A stretch of DNA of 64,000 bases from Zunongwangia profunda SM-A87 (GCF_000023465.1 NC_014041.1:4331501-4395500), one strand, 5' to 3'. Shown: positions 40,745 through 50,494, numbered from the stretch's first letter. The notes: a model not told the origin generated them from the letters alone. A program made the numbers and translations.

Positions 40745-40945
40745 ATTTGCGAAACTTCTTTAAGTAAAAAATATTAGAAGCATTCGCTTTGAATCTCGTA
40801 CTAGAAAACTGGTAATTTTTAAGCACACGGGAAGATAAGCACGGATGCTCACGACCCCGGGGCGTGAGTGTCGCTTATTTGTGTGCAGGTATACCAGTAC
40901 CTCTAGTACAATAAGTGAACCACGCCCTTTTTTATTTTCGCAAAT
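40745..40945. repeat. Long multi-stem palindromic element
   Basis: A single imperfect palindrome. Arms, outside to centre: ATTTGCGAAA / TTTCGCAAAT (40745-54, 40936-45), TTCGCTT / AAGTGAA, GTACTAG / CTAGTAC (40798-804, 40903-09), CTGGTA / TACCAG, GCACAC / GTGTGC, ATAAGC / GCTTAT, CTCACG / CGTGAG, centre CCCCGGGG. All arms are in register with short internal bulges. A 70-codon minus-strand frame across it is a by-product. Could be a structured RNA, a replication/transfer origin hairpin, or a foldback mobile element. Confidence 0.7.
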
Positions 40946-40972
40946 CGGGCAGTTTCTCTTCAAAATTTTCAA

Positions 40973-41326
40973 AGTGATTTTCTATATTTTTTAAGTCTCG
41001 CAATCCCAAAACATACAGTTTTGGTTATCACATCTTATGTCTAATGGTAAGCTTGTTGCGGGACAGGCTAAAATGTATATCATCCCGTGGGTGCTGTTTA
41101 CCCTATTTTGTACAGCGTGGGTTGGGAAAGCCTAAAAGGCTTTGGGAACATTGTTAGTATTGCAATTTCGGCTATAGGGAGCCGTCAGATCCTAGTCCTT
41201 TATCCAGAGGGTGGGAATTAATTTGATTTTAGCTTAGCATAAGCTTTTCCCAGTGAGATTGGCGTCTGGACGGGGAAGGCTTAAGCTTAAATAAAACATT
41301 GTTTCATTTAAATCACACGTAAAATT
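40973..41326 (+). promoter_or_regulatory. Structured leader upstream of susC
   Basis: 354 bp without a convincing gene. Hairpins on the plus strand: CCAAAAC / GTTTTGG (41006-41024), AAAGCC / GGCTTT (41127-41143), and a longer pairing TAAGCTTTTCCC (41240-41251) with GGGGAAGGCTTA (41272-41283). The density of stems and the higher GC than flanks suggest a 5' UTR or ncRNA controlling the SusC operon. No known riboswitch recognised. Confidence 0.4.
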
Positions 41327-44311
41327 ATGAAAAATAATTACCCGTGCCATACATACATGGCACTAATAATTATTGGCGGGCTACTCTTGTGCCTGCCCAA
41401 AGCTGCACATGCGGCAAGCCCTACTCCCCTGCTCTTGCTACAACAAGAAATTACCGGAACGGTAACAGATCAAAACGGTCTTCCCATTCCGGGCGTGAGC
41501 ATTATTTTAAAAGATACCAAACGGGGTGTGGTCACGAACTTAGACGGTGAATATCGTATTACCGCTCCCGCAAACGCTACTTTGGTTTTTTCGTATATCG
41601 GCTATAAAACCCGGGAAGTACCCATAGACGGGCGAGAGGTAATCAATATTCAACTCGAAGATGATATCGCCGCCCTGGGCGAAGTGCAAATCAATGCTGG
41701 CTATTATAATACCACCAAAAGGGAAAGCACAGGGAATATTGCGAGGGTTACGGCCGAGGAAATCGAAAACCAGCCGGTCATTAGTCCGTTACAAGCCTTG
41801 CAGGGCAGAATGGCTGGGGTAGAGATTACCCCCGGGGGCAGCCACCCGGGAATGGCGGCTACTATACGAATTCGCGGAACAAACAGCTTACGACAAGAAG
41901 GCAATTACCCGTTATACATCATTGACGGTGTCCCGGTTAATCCTACTCCCATAGAAAGTAGTTCGTTAATGTCAAGCACCGGGATCGATCCCCTTAATAA
42001 CCTTGACATTAACAATATTAAAAGTATAGAAATCTTAAAAGATGCCGATGCCACGGCCATTTACGGATCACGAGGGGCCAATGGGGTGATCCTAATTACC
42101 ACAAAAATCGGGTATAACCAGGGCACCGGTTTAGATGTGAGACTGTATCATGGTGGTACTACAGCACCCCAGCGGTATGATTTATTAAATACCCAGCAAT
42201 ACCTCGCCGTAAGAAAAAAGGCTTTCGAAAATGATGGGGTTGAACCAACCGAACGTAATGCCTATGATTTGCTAATCTGGGATCAGGACAGGTATACCGA
42301 CTGGCAGGATTTTTTATTTGGTGGCACTGCTGAAACCACCAATGCCAACCTTAACTTTTCTGGCGGAAATAACACCACCTCTTTTAGGTTTGGTACCTCC
42401 TATTTCTCCCAGGGCACCATCTATCCGGGAGACTATAACTATCATAAGATTACAGGCAATCTAAACCTGAATCACCGATCAGAAAATCAAAAATTCAACC
42501 TGAATTTATCATTAAATTATGGGGTGGATACCAATAAAATGGTTGGGAATGTAGGCTTTAATTCCACAACGGCAATCTTGCCCCCCAATGCGCCAGAAAT
42601 TTTTAATGAAGATGGCTTCTTAGCCTGGGAGCAATGGGAAAGGGCAAATTTAGATAATCCTCTTAAGGGGTATTTTAATGAAAGCAATACACAAACCAAT
42701 AATTTGATTTCCAATATTAGCTTGTCCTACGAAGTGATTAAGGGATTACAGTTAAAAGCCAATATGGGGTATACCTATTATGATGCCGGTGAGTTACGAA
42801 AGCAGCCTAAACGTTCATACAATCCTGCCGATGAAAACATTCATAGTTCATCACATTATAAAACCAATCGAACATCATGGATTATCGAACCGCAACTTAT
42901 CTATAATACCAATATCAACCAATTAACCATCGAAGCTTTATTGGGAACTACCTTCCAGGAGAATAAAGATCAAATGGAGAACTTTCAGGGCAGGGGCTAT
43001 GCATCTGAAGCCTTAATAGGAAATCTTGCTGCAGCAGAAAGTATAGTAAACGCAAGAACAGAAAATAACGATTATCGCTATAGCGCTATATTTTCAAGGC
43101 TTGGTTTCCATTGGGATAAAAAATACTTCCTGAATTTAACAGGAAGACGGGATGGATCTTCCAGATTTGGCCCGAGTAACCGATTTGCCAATTTTGGAGC
43201 CATTGGTATGGCCTGGATTTTTACTGAGGAACCGGTTATTAAAAACAGTCTTCCGTTTTTAAGCTTTGGAAAGTTAAGAGGAAGCTACGGAACTACTGGG
43301 AATGATCAAATAGGCGATTACGGATATTTAGATGCCTATGAAGCTACTACGGGAACGGGAGGACTTTATCCTACAGGACTGGCCAATCCAAATTATTCCT
43401 GGGAAGTCAATAAAAAGTTAGAAGTAGGCTTAGAACTAAGTTTTATAGAAAACAAGCTACATACCAGCCTGAGCTATTATCAAAATCGATCGTCTAACCA
43501 ACTGGTAGGATACCCGCTACCGGCCATTACAGGATTTACCACCGTACAGGCAAATTTACCGGCAACCGTAGAAAACAGGGGCTGGGAAGTAGAAATTACA
43601 AGTCAAAATCTTGAAACTACCAATTTTAGATGGCAAACTTCCTTCAATATAAGCTTCCCTAAAAATGAACTGATAAGTTATCCAGATATTGAACAATCAT
43701 CTTATGCCAATACGTATAGGATAGGCTATCCTTTGAATATTTCGCTTCTTTACGAATATACGGGTCTGGATCCAGAAACCGGATTTTATACCGTAAAAGA
43801 TATTAATGAGGATGGAAGTTTGGATTATCAGGACCGATCAATCATCAAGGATCAAAACCGGAAATTTTATGGAGGGATTAATAATAGCTTTTCATTTAAA
43901 AACTTTTCTCTCCAGTTCTTATGGCAATTTGTAAAACAAGAAGGAAGGCAAACCCTATTTTCCGCAGGAAGACCCAGTAATACTTCTGTGGACGTATTAT
44001 CTGCTTTGGAAGGAGATAGTAAATACCAGAAAATTTCTCAGTCTTCCCGGGCAAGCCAGGCCTATAATTATGTAATCAATACCGGTTTTCCTTTTGAGGA
44101 TGCTTCTTTTCTTCGTTTAAAAACATTATCCCTTAGCTACAAGATCCCCAAAAAATTACTCAAACAAATTTCCATTAAAAATTGTCGCCTTTTTATGCAT
44201 GGTCAAAACCTATGGACCTTAACTGATTTTACAGGTTTAGATCCTGAAATACCAAATTCGGGGATTGGAAATTTAAGATCGATTACTGGGGGGCTGGAAA
44301 TTAACTTTTAA
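41327..44311 (+). CDS. SusC/RagA-type TonB-dependent receptor
   Basis: 994 residues. Signal peptide (IIIGGLLLCLPKAAHA), carboxypeptidase-like beta-sandwich (ITGTVTDQNGLPIPGVSIIL), plug domain with QPVISPLQALQGRMAGVEI and IRIRGTNSLRQEG and the SusC signature SIEILKDADATAIYGSRGANGVILITTK, then a 22-strand barrel ending ITGGLEINF. It imports an oligomeric substrate across the outer membrane with the SusD lipoprotein. No glycoside hydrolase lies near; an M16 peptidase follows, so the substrate may be a peptide (inference). Head of a three-gene operon. Confidence 0.96.
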   Translation: MKNNYPCHTYMALIIIGGLLLCLPKAAHAASPTPLLLLQQEITGTVTDQNGLPIPGVSIILKDTKRGVVTNLDGEYRITAPANATLVFSYIGYKTREVPIDGREVINIQLEDDIAALGEVQINAGYYNTTKRESTGNIARVTAEEIENQPVISPLQALQGRMAGVEITPGGSHPGMAATIRIRGTNSLRQEGNYPLYIIDGVPVNPTPIESSSLMSSTGIDPLNNLDINNIKSIEILKDADATAIYGSRGANGVILITTKIGYNQGTGLDVRLYHGGTTAPQRYDLLNTQQYLAVRKKAFENDGVEPTERNAYDLLIWDQDRYTDWQDFLFGGTAETTNANLNFSGGNNTTSFRFGTSYFSQGTIYPGDYNYHKITGNLNLNHRSENQKFNLNLSLNYGVDTNKMVGNVGFNSTTAILPPNAPEIFNEDGFLAWEQWERANLDNPLKGYFNESNTQTNNLISNISLSYEVIKGLQLKANMGYTYYDAGELRKQPKRSYNPADENIHSSSHYKTNRTSWIIEPQLIYNTNINQLTIEALLGTTFQENKDQMENFQGRGYASEALIGNLAAAESIVNARTENNDYRYSAIFSRLGFHWDKKYFLNLTGRRDGSSRFGPSNRFANFGAIGMAWIFTEEPVIKNSLPFLSFGKLRGSYGTTGNDQIGDYGYLDAYEATTGTGGLYPTGLANPNYSWEVNKKLEVGLELSFIENKLHTSLSYYQNRSSNQLVGYPLPAITGFTTVQANLPATVENRGWEVEITSQNLETTNFRWQTSFNISFPKNELISYPDIEQSSYANTYRIGYPLNISLLYEYTGLDPETGFYTVKDINEDGSLDYQDRSIIKDQNRKFYGGINNSFSFKNFSLQFLWQFVKQEGRQTLFSAGRPSNTSVDVLSALEGDSKYQKISQSSRASQAYNYVINTGFPFEDASFLRLKTLSLSYKIPKKLLKQISIKNCRLFMHGQNLWTLTDFTGLDPEIPNSGIGNLRSITGGLEINF

Positions 44312-44322
44312 ATAAAAATACA

Positions 44323-45729
44323 ATGAAAATCAACACATATATCTTAAGGGGAATCCTAATAATAGGCCTGCTAAACCTTTGCGCCTGCGAAGAATTTGTA
44401 GAGGTAGCTCCTCCTAATAATAAACTTGTTAGCGAAGAGGTGTTTAACAGTGATGCCACGGCAAGAAGCGCCATGACCGGTATATATAACCAATTATTCC
44501 TTGCGGAATTTTCTAGTGGATCCAGGAGCAGTATTACCGTTTTATCCGGATTATCGGCAGATAACATACAAAATATCAATCCGAATGTGCTTACGCGTAT
44601 GCAGTTTGAAAATAATGACCTGTTAGCAGATAATGAAAGTAACCTTGCGATATGGTCCAGTGCCTATTCTATCATCTATATGACCAATGCCATGCTGGAG
44701 GGGCTTGGAAACTCCTCCAATGTTTCTGCTGAATTGAGCGATCAACTAGAGGGGGAAGCTCGATTTATAAGAGCTTTTACGTATTTCTATCTAGTAAATC
44801 TGTATGGAGACCTGCCATTAATACTTAGTACAAATTATAAGGAGAACCAACTGGCTTCCCGTATGTCCAAAAATGACATCTACCTGCAAATCGTTAATGA
44901 CCTTGAAGTCGCTATGGCTCTTCTACCATCTGAATATACCACTGGTGAACGAACACAGGTTAACAAATATGCAGCAATAGCACTTTCCGCACGTGTTCAT
45001 CTGTTCCTAAAAGATTGGGAAAAAGCCATAGACCTAAGTGCTATGGTTATTGATGCGTCATCAACTTACGAATTACTCAATAACATAAACGACGTTTTCC
45101 TAGCTAACAGTAGAGAAGCTATATGGCAAATATCACCTATTGGAGGCGGGGGAGGATTAACGCAGACCAACGAAGGAAGCTTATTTATTATTCATCCCGT
45201 ATTTTCATTCCTGGCCAGTATAAAATTAAGACCATCTTTTGCAACAACTTTTGAAGGAGAGGATTTAAGGTTTCAAAACTGGATAGGTTATCATGAAGGT
45301 GAAGATGCTTTTTTTGCCTATAAATACAAAATATGGAACAGTAGTGAATTTCCGATTGAAGAATATTCAATGGTCTTACGTTTTGCAGAACAATATCTGA
45401 TAAGAGCAGAAGCATATGCGCAAACAGGCAATTTAGCTGAAGCCATTAAAGACATTGCTATTATTCAACAAAGAGCAGGGCTTTCTCCTGTATCTGAAAC
45501 CAAACCCAATATATCCCAGGAGGAGCTCTTGAACCTGATCATGGAAGAACGCAGGAAAGAACTTTTTGCAGAGTGGGGACACCGATGGTTTGATCTAAAA
45601 AGAACCGATAACGCCGGTGGTAAGTTGTCTGATATAAAACCGCTTTGGGAGACTACAGATTTCCTATATCCCATTCCCTCAGAAGAAAGAAGAAAAAATC
45701 CTAACCTAAGTCAAAATGAAGGGTATTAA
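44323..45729 (+). CDS. SusD/RagB-type surface lipoprotein
   Basis: 468 residues. Lipobox LNLCAC (Cys22), then EEFVEVAPPNNKLVSEEVFNSDATARSAMTGIYNQ typical of RagB/SusD N-termini, TPR-like helices, and the C-terminal LNLIMEERRKELFAEWGHRWFDLKRTD signature. It forms the lid of the SusC barrel and binds substrate at the surface. 11 bp behind susC; its end overlaps the M16 gene by 14 bp. Confidence 0.95.
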   Translation: MKINTYILRGILIIGLLNLCACEEFVEVAPPNNKLVSEEVFNSDATARSAMTGIYNQLFLAEFSSGSRSSITVLSGLSADNIQNINPNVLTRMQFENNDLLADNESNLAIWSSAYSIIYMTNAMLEGLGNSSNVSAELSDQLEGEARFIRAFTYFYLVNLYGDLPLILSTNYKENQLASRMSKNDIYLQIVNDLEVAMALLPSEYTTGERTQVNKYAAIALSARVHLFLKDWEKAIDLSAMVIDASSTYELLNNINDVFLANSREAIWQISPIGGGGGLTQTNEGSLFIIHPVFSFLASIKLRPSFATTFEGEDLRFQNWIGYHEGEDAFFAYKYKIWNSSEFPIEEYSMVLRFAEQYLIRAEAYAQTGNLAEAIKDIAIIQQRAGLSPVSETKPNISQEELLNLIMEERRKELFAEWGHRWFDLKRTDNAGGKLSDIKPLWETTDFLYPIPSEERRKNPNLSQNEGY

Positions 45730-48592
45730 ATCAAACATTATGGATTTTACATTTAAAATTTCATACTCGACAATACTCCTATTTTTAATTTCATACGGAT
45801 TGACAGGGCAAACAAAAACAACGTATCAAAATAACCAACTTTCCCTGGATAGCCTTGTTCATTATGGTAAACTTGACAATGGCTTCACCTATTACATCAG
45901 GAAAAATCATACCGAAAAAAATCAGGTTGAAATGTACCTGGTCACCAAAGCAGGCATGTTTCATGAAGAAAATGATCAATTAGGCTATGCACATCTTATG
46001 GAGCACCTCGTATTTAAGGAGACTACACATTTCCCTAAGGTTAAGGAGTATTTTAGAAAAGTGGGGCGAAAAGCCCATGCGGGGACGCGTTATACGTATA
46101 CCTATTACAATGTTGGATTAGCCACTGATGATACCATAGCGCTTGCCAATGGATTGCAACTCTTACGGGATTGGGCTCAAGACCTGGAATTTGATCAAAA
46201 CTCTCTAAAAACCGAGCAGGGAGCCGTATTAGGAGAAATGAGAGTAAACAATCCCTATCGAGAATGGAAGTCTGATAAAATTAAAAGTCTGATCACGGAA
46301 GGGACAGGCTATAAGGAACAGGATTTAGATAAAATAAAACAAAGTACTAAAAATCTCCATAAACAGGCCTTTATCCGCTTTCACAATGATTGGTACCAAC
46401 CGGAATTAGAAGCTGCTATTATTGTGGGTGATATTGATCCGGAAAAAATAGAATCGAGGATAAAAAACCTGTTTTCTAACTTAAAACCTTCCAAAAAGAC
46501 GAAAAATCCACAAGATTGGGTTAGAAGGCAAAAGGCTAGGCTTTCCGGTAAAAATCGCTTTGCTACCACGATAGATACCATCTCCCCTGGTCTACAATTG
46601 GCAATCCTCTTTAACCAACCTAATTTTAGTGATCAAATAACAAGCAAAGAGGATTATCAACTCATGATCCAACAGGAATTTTATTGGCGGCTCGTGCAGG
46701 CGAAGCAGGAAGCACTGAAAAATCAGTATGCGCTTCCGTATTCCGATCTTTCAGTAAATTATTTACGTAACCGTATTGCTGCAGGCCAGATCGCATCTTC
46801 AAAAATGATGATTGATTTTGAACAAGGCGACCAAAATACAATAGAGGAAAAAATCAAATCTTCATTACTATTTTGGAAACGGTTTAATACTGGTTTTTCA
46901 GAAAATGAATTCCAAAAGGTCAAAGCACAATTGCTTAACAAATACACCAATAGGAGCGATAGATCCTCACAGGAATTGATCATGAAGTATCTTAATCATT
47001 TTGTGAATGGCACACTCGCACCGAATTCTGTCATAGAATCTCAACTACTATCGCAGATGATAAAAAAAACAAGTCTTGAAGACATTCAAAAATTTGTAAG
47101 CACGTATGCAAAGTTTACTGAAAATACCGATTTTCTATTTTTCAGGCATCCCAAGGCTCAAAAACCTAATTTTAATGTCCTGAAGCATCTCATCTCAACA
47201 ATTGATACCATGAGTATCCCTATACTCCCCCCTGCTCCCGCAACAATAAATTCATTATCCAAATTCTATCCCTTAGATAGTATTTCCAGCGATAAAGAGG
47301 TTCAGGTTAAAAAGGACATTCTGGGGGTTTCCAGAATGACGTTAAATAATGGATTACATCTTATCTTAAAACCGACCAACCCCACCTCAGCAGCATTTAA
47401 AGATCAAATTAATATCACAGCCTTTAAGATCAATGAAGCTTCCCCCCTTCAGCGCAAAAATTATCTTTCTAATATGGCTTTTATTGATATGTTGAACTTT
47501 AGTGGTGCAGGTCCTTATTCCAGGTTTCAATTAGAAAAATTCAAGGATTCCAAAGGAATCAGTCTTCACTATAGGGCAGATAAAGACTGGCAACTTATTT
47601 CTGCCAAAAGTAATTCTAAAAATTTTAGTGAATTATTAAGTTTAGTAGTTCTTCAAAATACTCAGCCCAATTTTGTAGACTCAGATATACAATTATGGAA
47701 GTCTTCAACGGCAAAAAATCTTAAAGGATTTGGGATAAGGGGATCAACATATTTTATAGACCAGGCCATTGAAACTAAATGGTTTCCTGACATCCCAAAA
47801 ATGCAATTAAAAGATCTTGCAGTAATTGATAAAAGCACCCTTATGGAAGCTGCTAATACCTGGACAAAAAACCTTACAGATTTTACTTTTATCGTTACCG
47901 GAGATTTTGAGGTGGATACGATCATCCCCATACTTAATCAAAAATTATCCGTTATCCCCGCTAGCACTATAAATCAAAATAAAGAAAGAAAAGGTGCCGC
48001 ATTCCCATTCAAAAAAATGAAGGAAACCTTATACGAGAAGAATATAAATCAGGCTTATGTAAAATTATATTTCCCAGTGAAGATCAAAAATACTACAAAG
48101 AATAAAGCCTTGATCAACATAATATCTCAGGCATTATATGAGCGTATTTACGATCGACTTCGGGAAGGATGCTATGCACCCCTTGGCGGTGGGCAGTGGT
48201 TAGATGAAGAGAATAATTTATATGCTTTTAAAATTCAATTTGACAGCGAACTGGGAAATGAAACTAAAATGATTAAGGATGCCCTAGAAGAGTTTCAAAA
48301 ATTAAAACAACAAGGTATTAATAAACAATGGTTAGAATTAGAAATTAAAACTGAGCTTAATCGCTATGAAAAATATTTTGACAGATTCGGATATGTTGAT
48401 TTTTGGTCGGAATACCTTATGTTAAGCACTAAAGATAAAAAACAATATTTCAATAATATACTACGATATGGAACTTTAATGGAGCATTTTATTAATATTG
48501 AAGATGTGAACACAGCTGCTAAAAAATATTTAACTCAGGAAAATTATCAGCAATTCATTATTCTTCCTGAAGCATATCATCAAATGAATTAA
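45716..48592 (+). CDS. M16 family zinc metallopeptidase (two-domain)
   Basis: 958 residues. Signal-like leader (ILLFLISYGLTGQ). The inverted zinc motif HLMEH (GYAHLMEHLVFKE) with the distal glutamate in TEQGAVLGEM mark an active N-terminal M16 domain; a second, inactive-looking M16 domain (GLHLILKPTNP to FSGAGPYSRFQ, lacking HxxEH) occupies the C-terminal half. Like pitrilysins it should cut peptides in the periplasm. ATG at 45716 overlaps susD; a second ATG at 45740 gives the same signal peptide. Downstream terminator at 48601. Confidence 0.92.
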   Translation: MKGIKSNIMDFTFKISYSTILLFLISYGLTGQTKTTYQNNQLSLDSLVHYGKLDNGFTYYIRKNHTEKNQVEMYLVTKAGMFHEENDQLGYAHLMEHLVFKETTHFPKVKEYFRKVGRKAHAGTRYTYTYYNVGLATDDTIALANGLQLLRDWAQDLEFDQNSLKTEQGAVLGEMRVNNPYREWKSDKIKSLITEGTGYKEQDLDKIKQSTKNLHKQAFIRFHNDWYQPELEAAIIVGDIDPEKIESRIKNLFSNLKPSKKTKNPQDWVRRQKARLSGKNRFATTIDTISPGLQLAILFNQPNFSDQITSKEDYQLMIQQEFYWRLVQAKQEALKNQYALPYSDLSVNYLRNRIAAGQIASSKMMIDFEQGDQNTIEEKIKSSLLFWKRFNTGFSENEFQKVKAQLLNKYTNRSDRSSQELIMKYLNHFVNGTLAPNSVIESQLLSQMIKKTSLEDIQKFVSTYAKFTENTDFLFFRHPKAQKPNFNVLKHLISTIDTMSIPILPPAPATINSLSKFYPLDSISSDKEVQVKKDILGVSRMTLNNGLHLILKPTNPTSAAFKDQINITAFKINEASPLQRKNYLSNMAFIDMLNFSGAGPYSRFQLEKFKDSKGISLHYRADKDWQLISAKSNSKNFSELLSLVVLQNTQPNFVDSDIQLWKSSTAKNLKGFGIRGSTYFIDQAIETKWFPDIPKMQLKDLAVIDKSTLMEAANTWTKNLTDFTFIVTGDFEVDTIIPILNQKLSVIPASTINQNKERKGAAFPFKKMKETLYEKNINQAYVKLYFPVKIKNTTKNKALINIISQALYERIYDRLREGCYAPLGGGQWLDEENNLYAFKIQFDSELGNETKMIKDALEEFQKLKQQGINKQWLELEIKTELNRYEKYFDRFGYVDFWSEYLMLSTKDKKQYFNNILRYGTLMEHFINIEDVNTAAKKYLTQENYQQFIILPEAYHQMN

Positions 48593-48600
48593 AATAAAAA

Positions 48601-48628
48601 AGGGCATACCTTAATTCAGGTATGCCCT
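48601..48628. terminator. Bidirectional terminator
   Basis: Perfect 10-bp stem AGGGCATACC and GGTATGCCCT with loop TTAATTCA, A run on the left and T-rich on the right. It separates the convergent M16 and DUF6520-like genes. Confidence 0.85.
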
Positions 48629-48651
48629 ATTCTTCTTTAATTAAAGACCTT

Positions 48652-48933
48652 TTACAGTTCTATAGGATTGGGATCGGGAGATGCACTACTTTTTGGCTCG
48701 TCATCATTCATCTCGTCATAAACCTCGTAAGGCCCATTATCCCCATCCTGTACACGACAGGTAAACTCACCTTCTTCACAGGTCTGTTCGGGAATAGCAA
48801 CCCAGGAGCCCCCTACCTGAATGTAATCATTTGCCTGAACATTTAGATCAGTCTTTGGACTAACGCTTGCAAAGGTCAATCCTATGGCAAAAATGATTGC
48901 CAACATCGGTAAAATTACTTTTAACTTTTTCAT
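48652..48933 (-). CDS. DUF6520-like small exported protein
   Basis: 93 residues. Signal peptide (MKKLKVILPMLAIIFAIGLTFA), then a short mature part with two cysteines (CEEGEFTCRV) and an acidic, Pro-rich tail. The KK..LP.LA...AIG..FA leader and C-x5-7-C core match the DUF6520 family, abundant in Flavobacteriaceae and often next to TonB receptors. It might be a secreted peptide, possibly handled by the neighbouring M16 peptidase and SusCD (inference). Convergent with the M16 gene. Confidence 0.7.
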   Translation of the reverse strand: MKKLKVILPMLAIIFAIGLTFASVSPKTDLNVQANDYIQVGGSWVAIPEQTCEEGEFTCRVQDGDNGPYEVYDEMNDDEPKSSASPDPNPIEL

Positions 48934-49193
48934 GATTTTATAATTTATTAGGTTAATAAATAGTGCCGTTTAACCAGGTAATCGGCTTCAAACCTGGATT
49001 ATCGCGCAATAATATTTTGGGAGTGTTACTGGGAATGAAGAAAAGCATATACCTTTTTGTTTCTCAACTTCATTCTTCAAAACTCCATTAAATAATATTT
49101 TAATTCATTGATCATCAACAGTGTAAATATCATAAAAAATACATAGTCAAAAAGGAGGCAAACATGTCAAATCAGTATAAATTCATCCAAATT
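48934..49193. other. Intergenic region, one hairpin
   Basis: Contains CCAGGT / ACCTGG (about 48976-48999) and GAATGAAG / CTTCATTC stems. On the plus strand, AAAAAGGAGG precedes an ATG at 49164 that encodes an 11-codon peptide (MSNQYKFIQIL); such a perfect ribosome site is rare in this phylum, but the peptide overlaps the end of the AraC-type gene on the other strand. Otherwise no gene is seen. Confidence 0.4.
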
Positions 49194-50102
49194 CTATGAA
49201 TTCCGGGTGATTTTTTTATAAAACCTGGGAGTTACATGAGTTTCCTTTTTAAAACTCTTCGAAAAATGGGGGTAAGAACTAAAGCCCATCTTAATCGAAA
49301 TTTCCTTTAGGGAGAGACTTGTATTTTCAATGAGTAGTTTGCATTGCCGGATGCGCTGCCGATTATAATATTGCATTGGTGTGCATCCAAAAATCTCTTT
49401 AAAACCGGTTTTAATTTTATATTCATTGGTATTAAAAAGCATAGCTAATTGATCTAGAGTTTTAGGGGGTTCATCCAAATGCTGTACAATATAGATATGG
49501 ATTTCGTGAAATAACTTTTGATCCCATTTTGAAAATGTTTTGATTTCGGAATCTCTTGGTAATCCTGAGAAATCCTTCGAGGCATCCATAAGATAAGAAG
49601 TTACGATATATTTTCCCTCCTTTACCCTGGCTAACCTCGAGACAACCGTATATAAATTTATTTGTAATAGTTCATCAAAATGATACTCCAGAAGCATATG
49701 AAAAGATTGTTTTTTGGAGGCCATGAACTTCTTCATATTTTTCTGCCAGGTTGGCTGAAATTTCCTAACAAGTAGCTTAGAAAATGTGTTACCTAAAATA
49801 GTATTTGGATCTACTTCAATAGTATCAAGATGTTCATAGCTAAAATCAATCACCTTTAAATTTTTATCCAGTAGAAAGTTCACCGTGCGAATAAGCATAG
49901 CTTCGGTATTTCTATTTAGCCATAAAAATTGATGCCGCTTTCTATAAAGTTCTTCTGAAGTTTGATTGGCATAAGCATTGAGCCCTTCGAGCTCATCTTT
50001 GTGATCAGTGCGTTTAATTTGAAAGGCAAAATTACCTTTAGCGATTTCGGTAAGTATACGGTAGATTCCACGTAAATTTACCCTATTAAATTCACGTTCC
50101 AT
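49194..50102 (-). CDS. AraC-type transcriptional regulator
   Basis: 302 residues. N-terminal two thirds are an unidentified sensory region (perhaps PAS-like: AMLIRTVNFLLDKNLKVIDFSYEHLDTI), C-terminal HTH_18 of the AraC family (TLDQLAMLFNTNEYKIKTGFKEIFGCTPMQYYNRQRIRQCKLL, then LKEISIKMGFSSYPHFSKSFKKE). It probably controls the SusCD-M16-DUF6520 locus. Immediately downstream of the STAS-like gene (23 bp). Confidence 0.87.
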   Translation of the reverse strand: MEREFNRVNLRGIYRILTEIAKGNFAFQIKRTDHKDELEGLNAYANQTSEELYRKRHQFLWLNRNTEAMLIRTVNFLLDKNLKVIDFSYEHLDTIEVDPNTILGNTFSKLLVRKFQPTWQKNMKKFMASKKQSFHMLLEYHFDELLQINLYTVVSRLARVKEGKYIVTSYLMDASKDFSGLPRDSEIKTFSKWDQKLFHEIHIYIVQHLDEPPKTLDQLAMLFNTNEYKIKTGFKEIFGCTPMQYYNRQRIRQCKLLIENTSLSLKEISIKMGFSSYPHFSKSFKKETHVTPRFYKKITRNS

Positions 50103-50125
50103 AATAGTAGGTTTTAATTAATATT

Positions 50126-50494
50126 TCATTGGGCGTAGGGTTCTAAAAAGCGTAAAGCATTGTTTTTATGTTTAAATAGCTGAGTTGGTATTTTGTGAGT
50201 AAGAGTTCTAAGATAGAACTCGGTAAGCCGAATAGCAATGGGAGATGTAGAATAAAGTGCCAAGGCCTTTATGAGCAGCGTACCTTCATGAACAAGGTAG
50301 TGCCGGGCTTCTGAATGCGACCCAATAACACCATCTAGATTACTAAAAACCGGATATTCCTTGTTCTGCTGAAACTCCATCCGGTCCCGAGCAATTCTTT
50401 TAGCAACTTTTAGGGTGACTATAAGATCAGGCTTATAATCTACAAAAAGAATACCATCACTAATCCAATATGTGCCGTACTTACCTTCAAACAT
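50126..50494 (-). CDS. STAS-like small protein (DUF7793-like)
   Basis: 122 residues, no signal. MFEGKYGTYWISDGILFVDYKPDL, IARDRMEFQQNKEYPVFSNLDGVIGSHSEARHYL. Alpha/beta pattern like small STAS-fold proteins (DUF7793 type). It is transcribed with the AraC-type regulator and may modulate it by binding. Not close to the SpoIIAA-like copies. Confidence 0.6.
   Translation of the reverse strand: MFEGKYGTYWISDGILFVDYKPDLIVTLKVAKRIARDRMEFQQNKEYPVFSNLDGVIGSHSEARHYLVHEGTLLIKALALYSTSPIAIRLTEFYLRTLTHKIPTQLFKHKNNALRFLEPYAQ

Noticed and set aside
40760..40972. 70-codon minus-strand ORF starting MKILKRNCPIC
   Set aside because: It crosses the whole eight-arm palindrome, so the frame is forced by the hairpin; no family match.
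41098..41221. Plus-strand frame ending GSRQILVLYPEGGN before susC
   Set aside because: It looks protein-like but has no ATG and overlaps the leader hairpins; noted only as a possible fossil.
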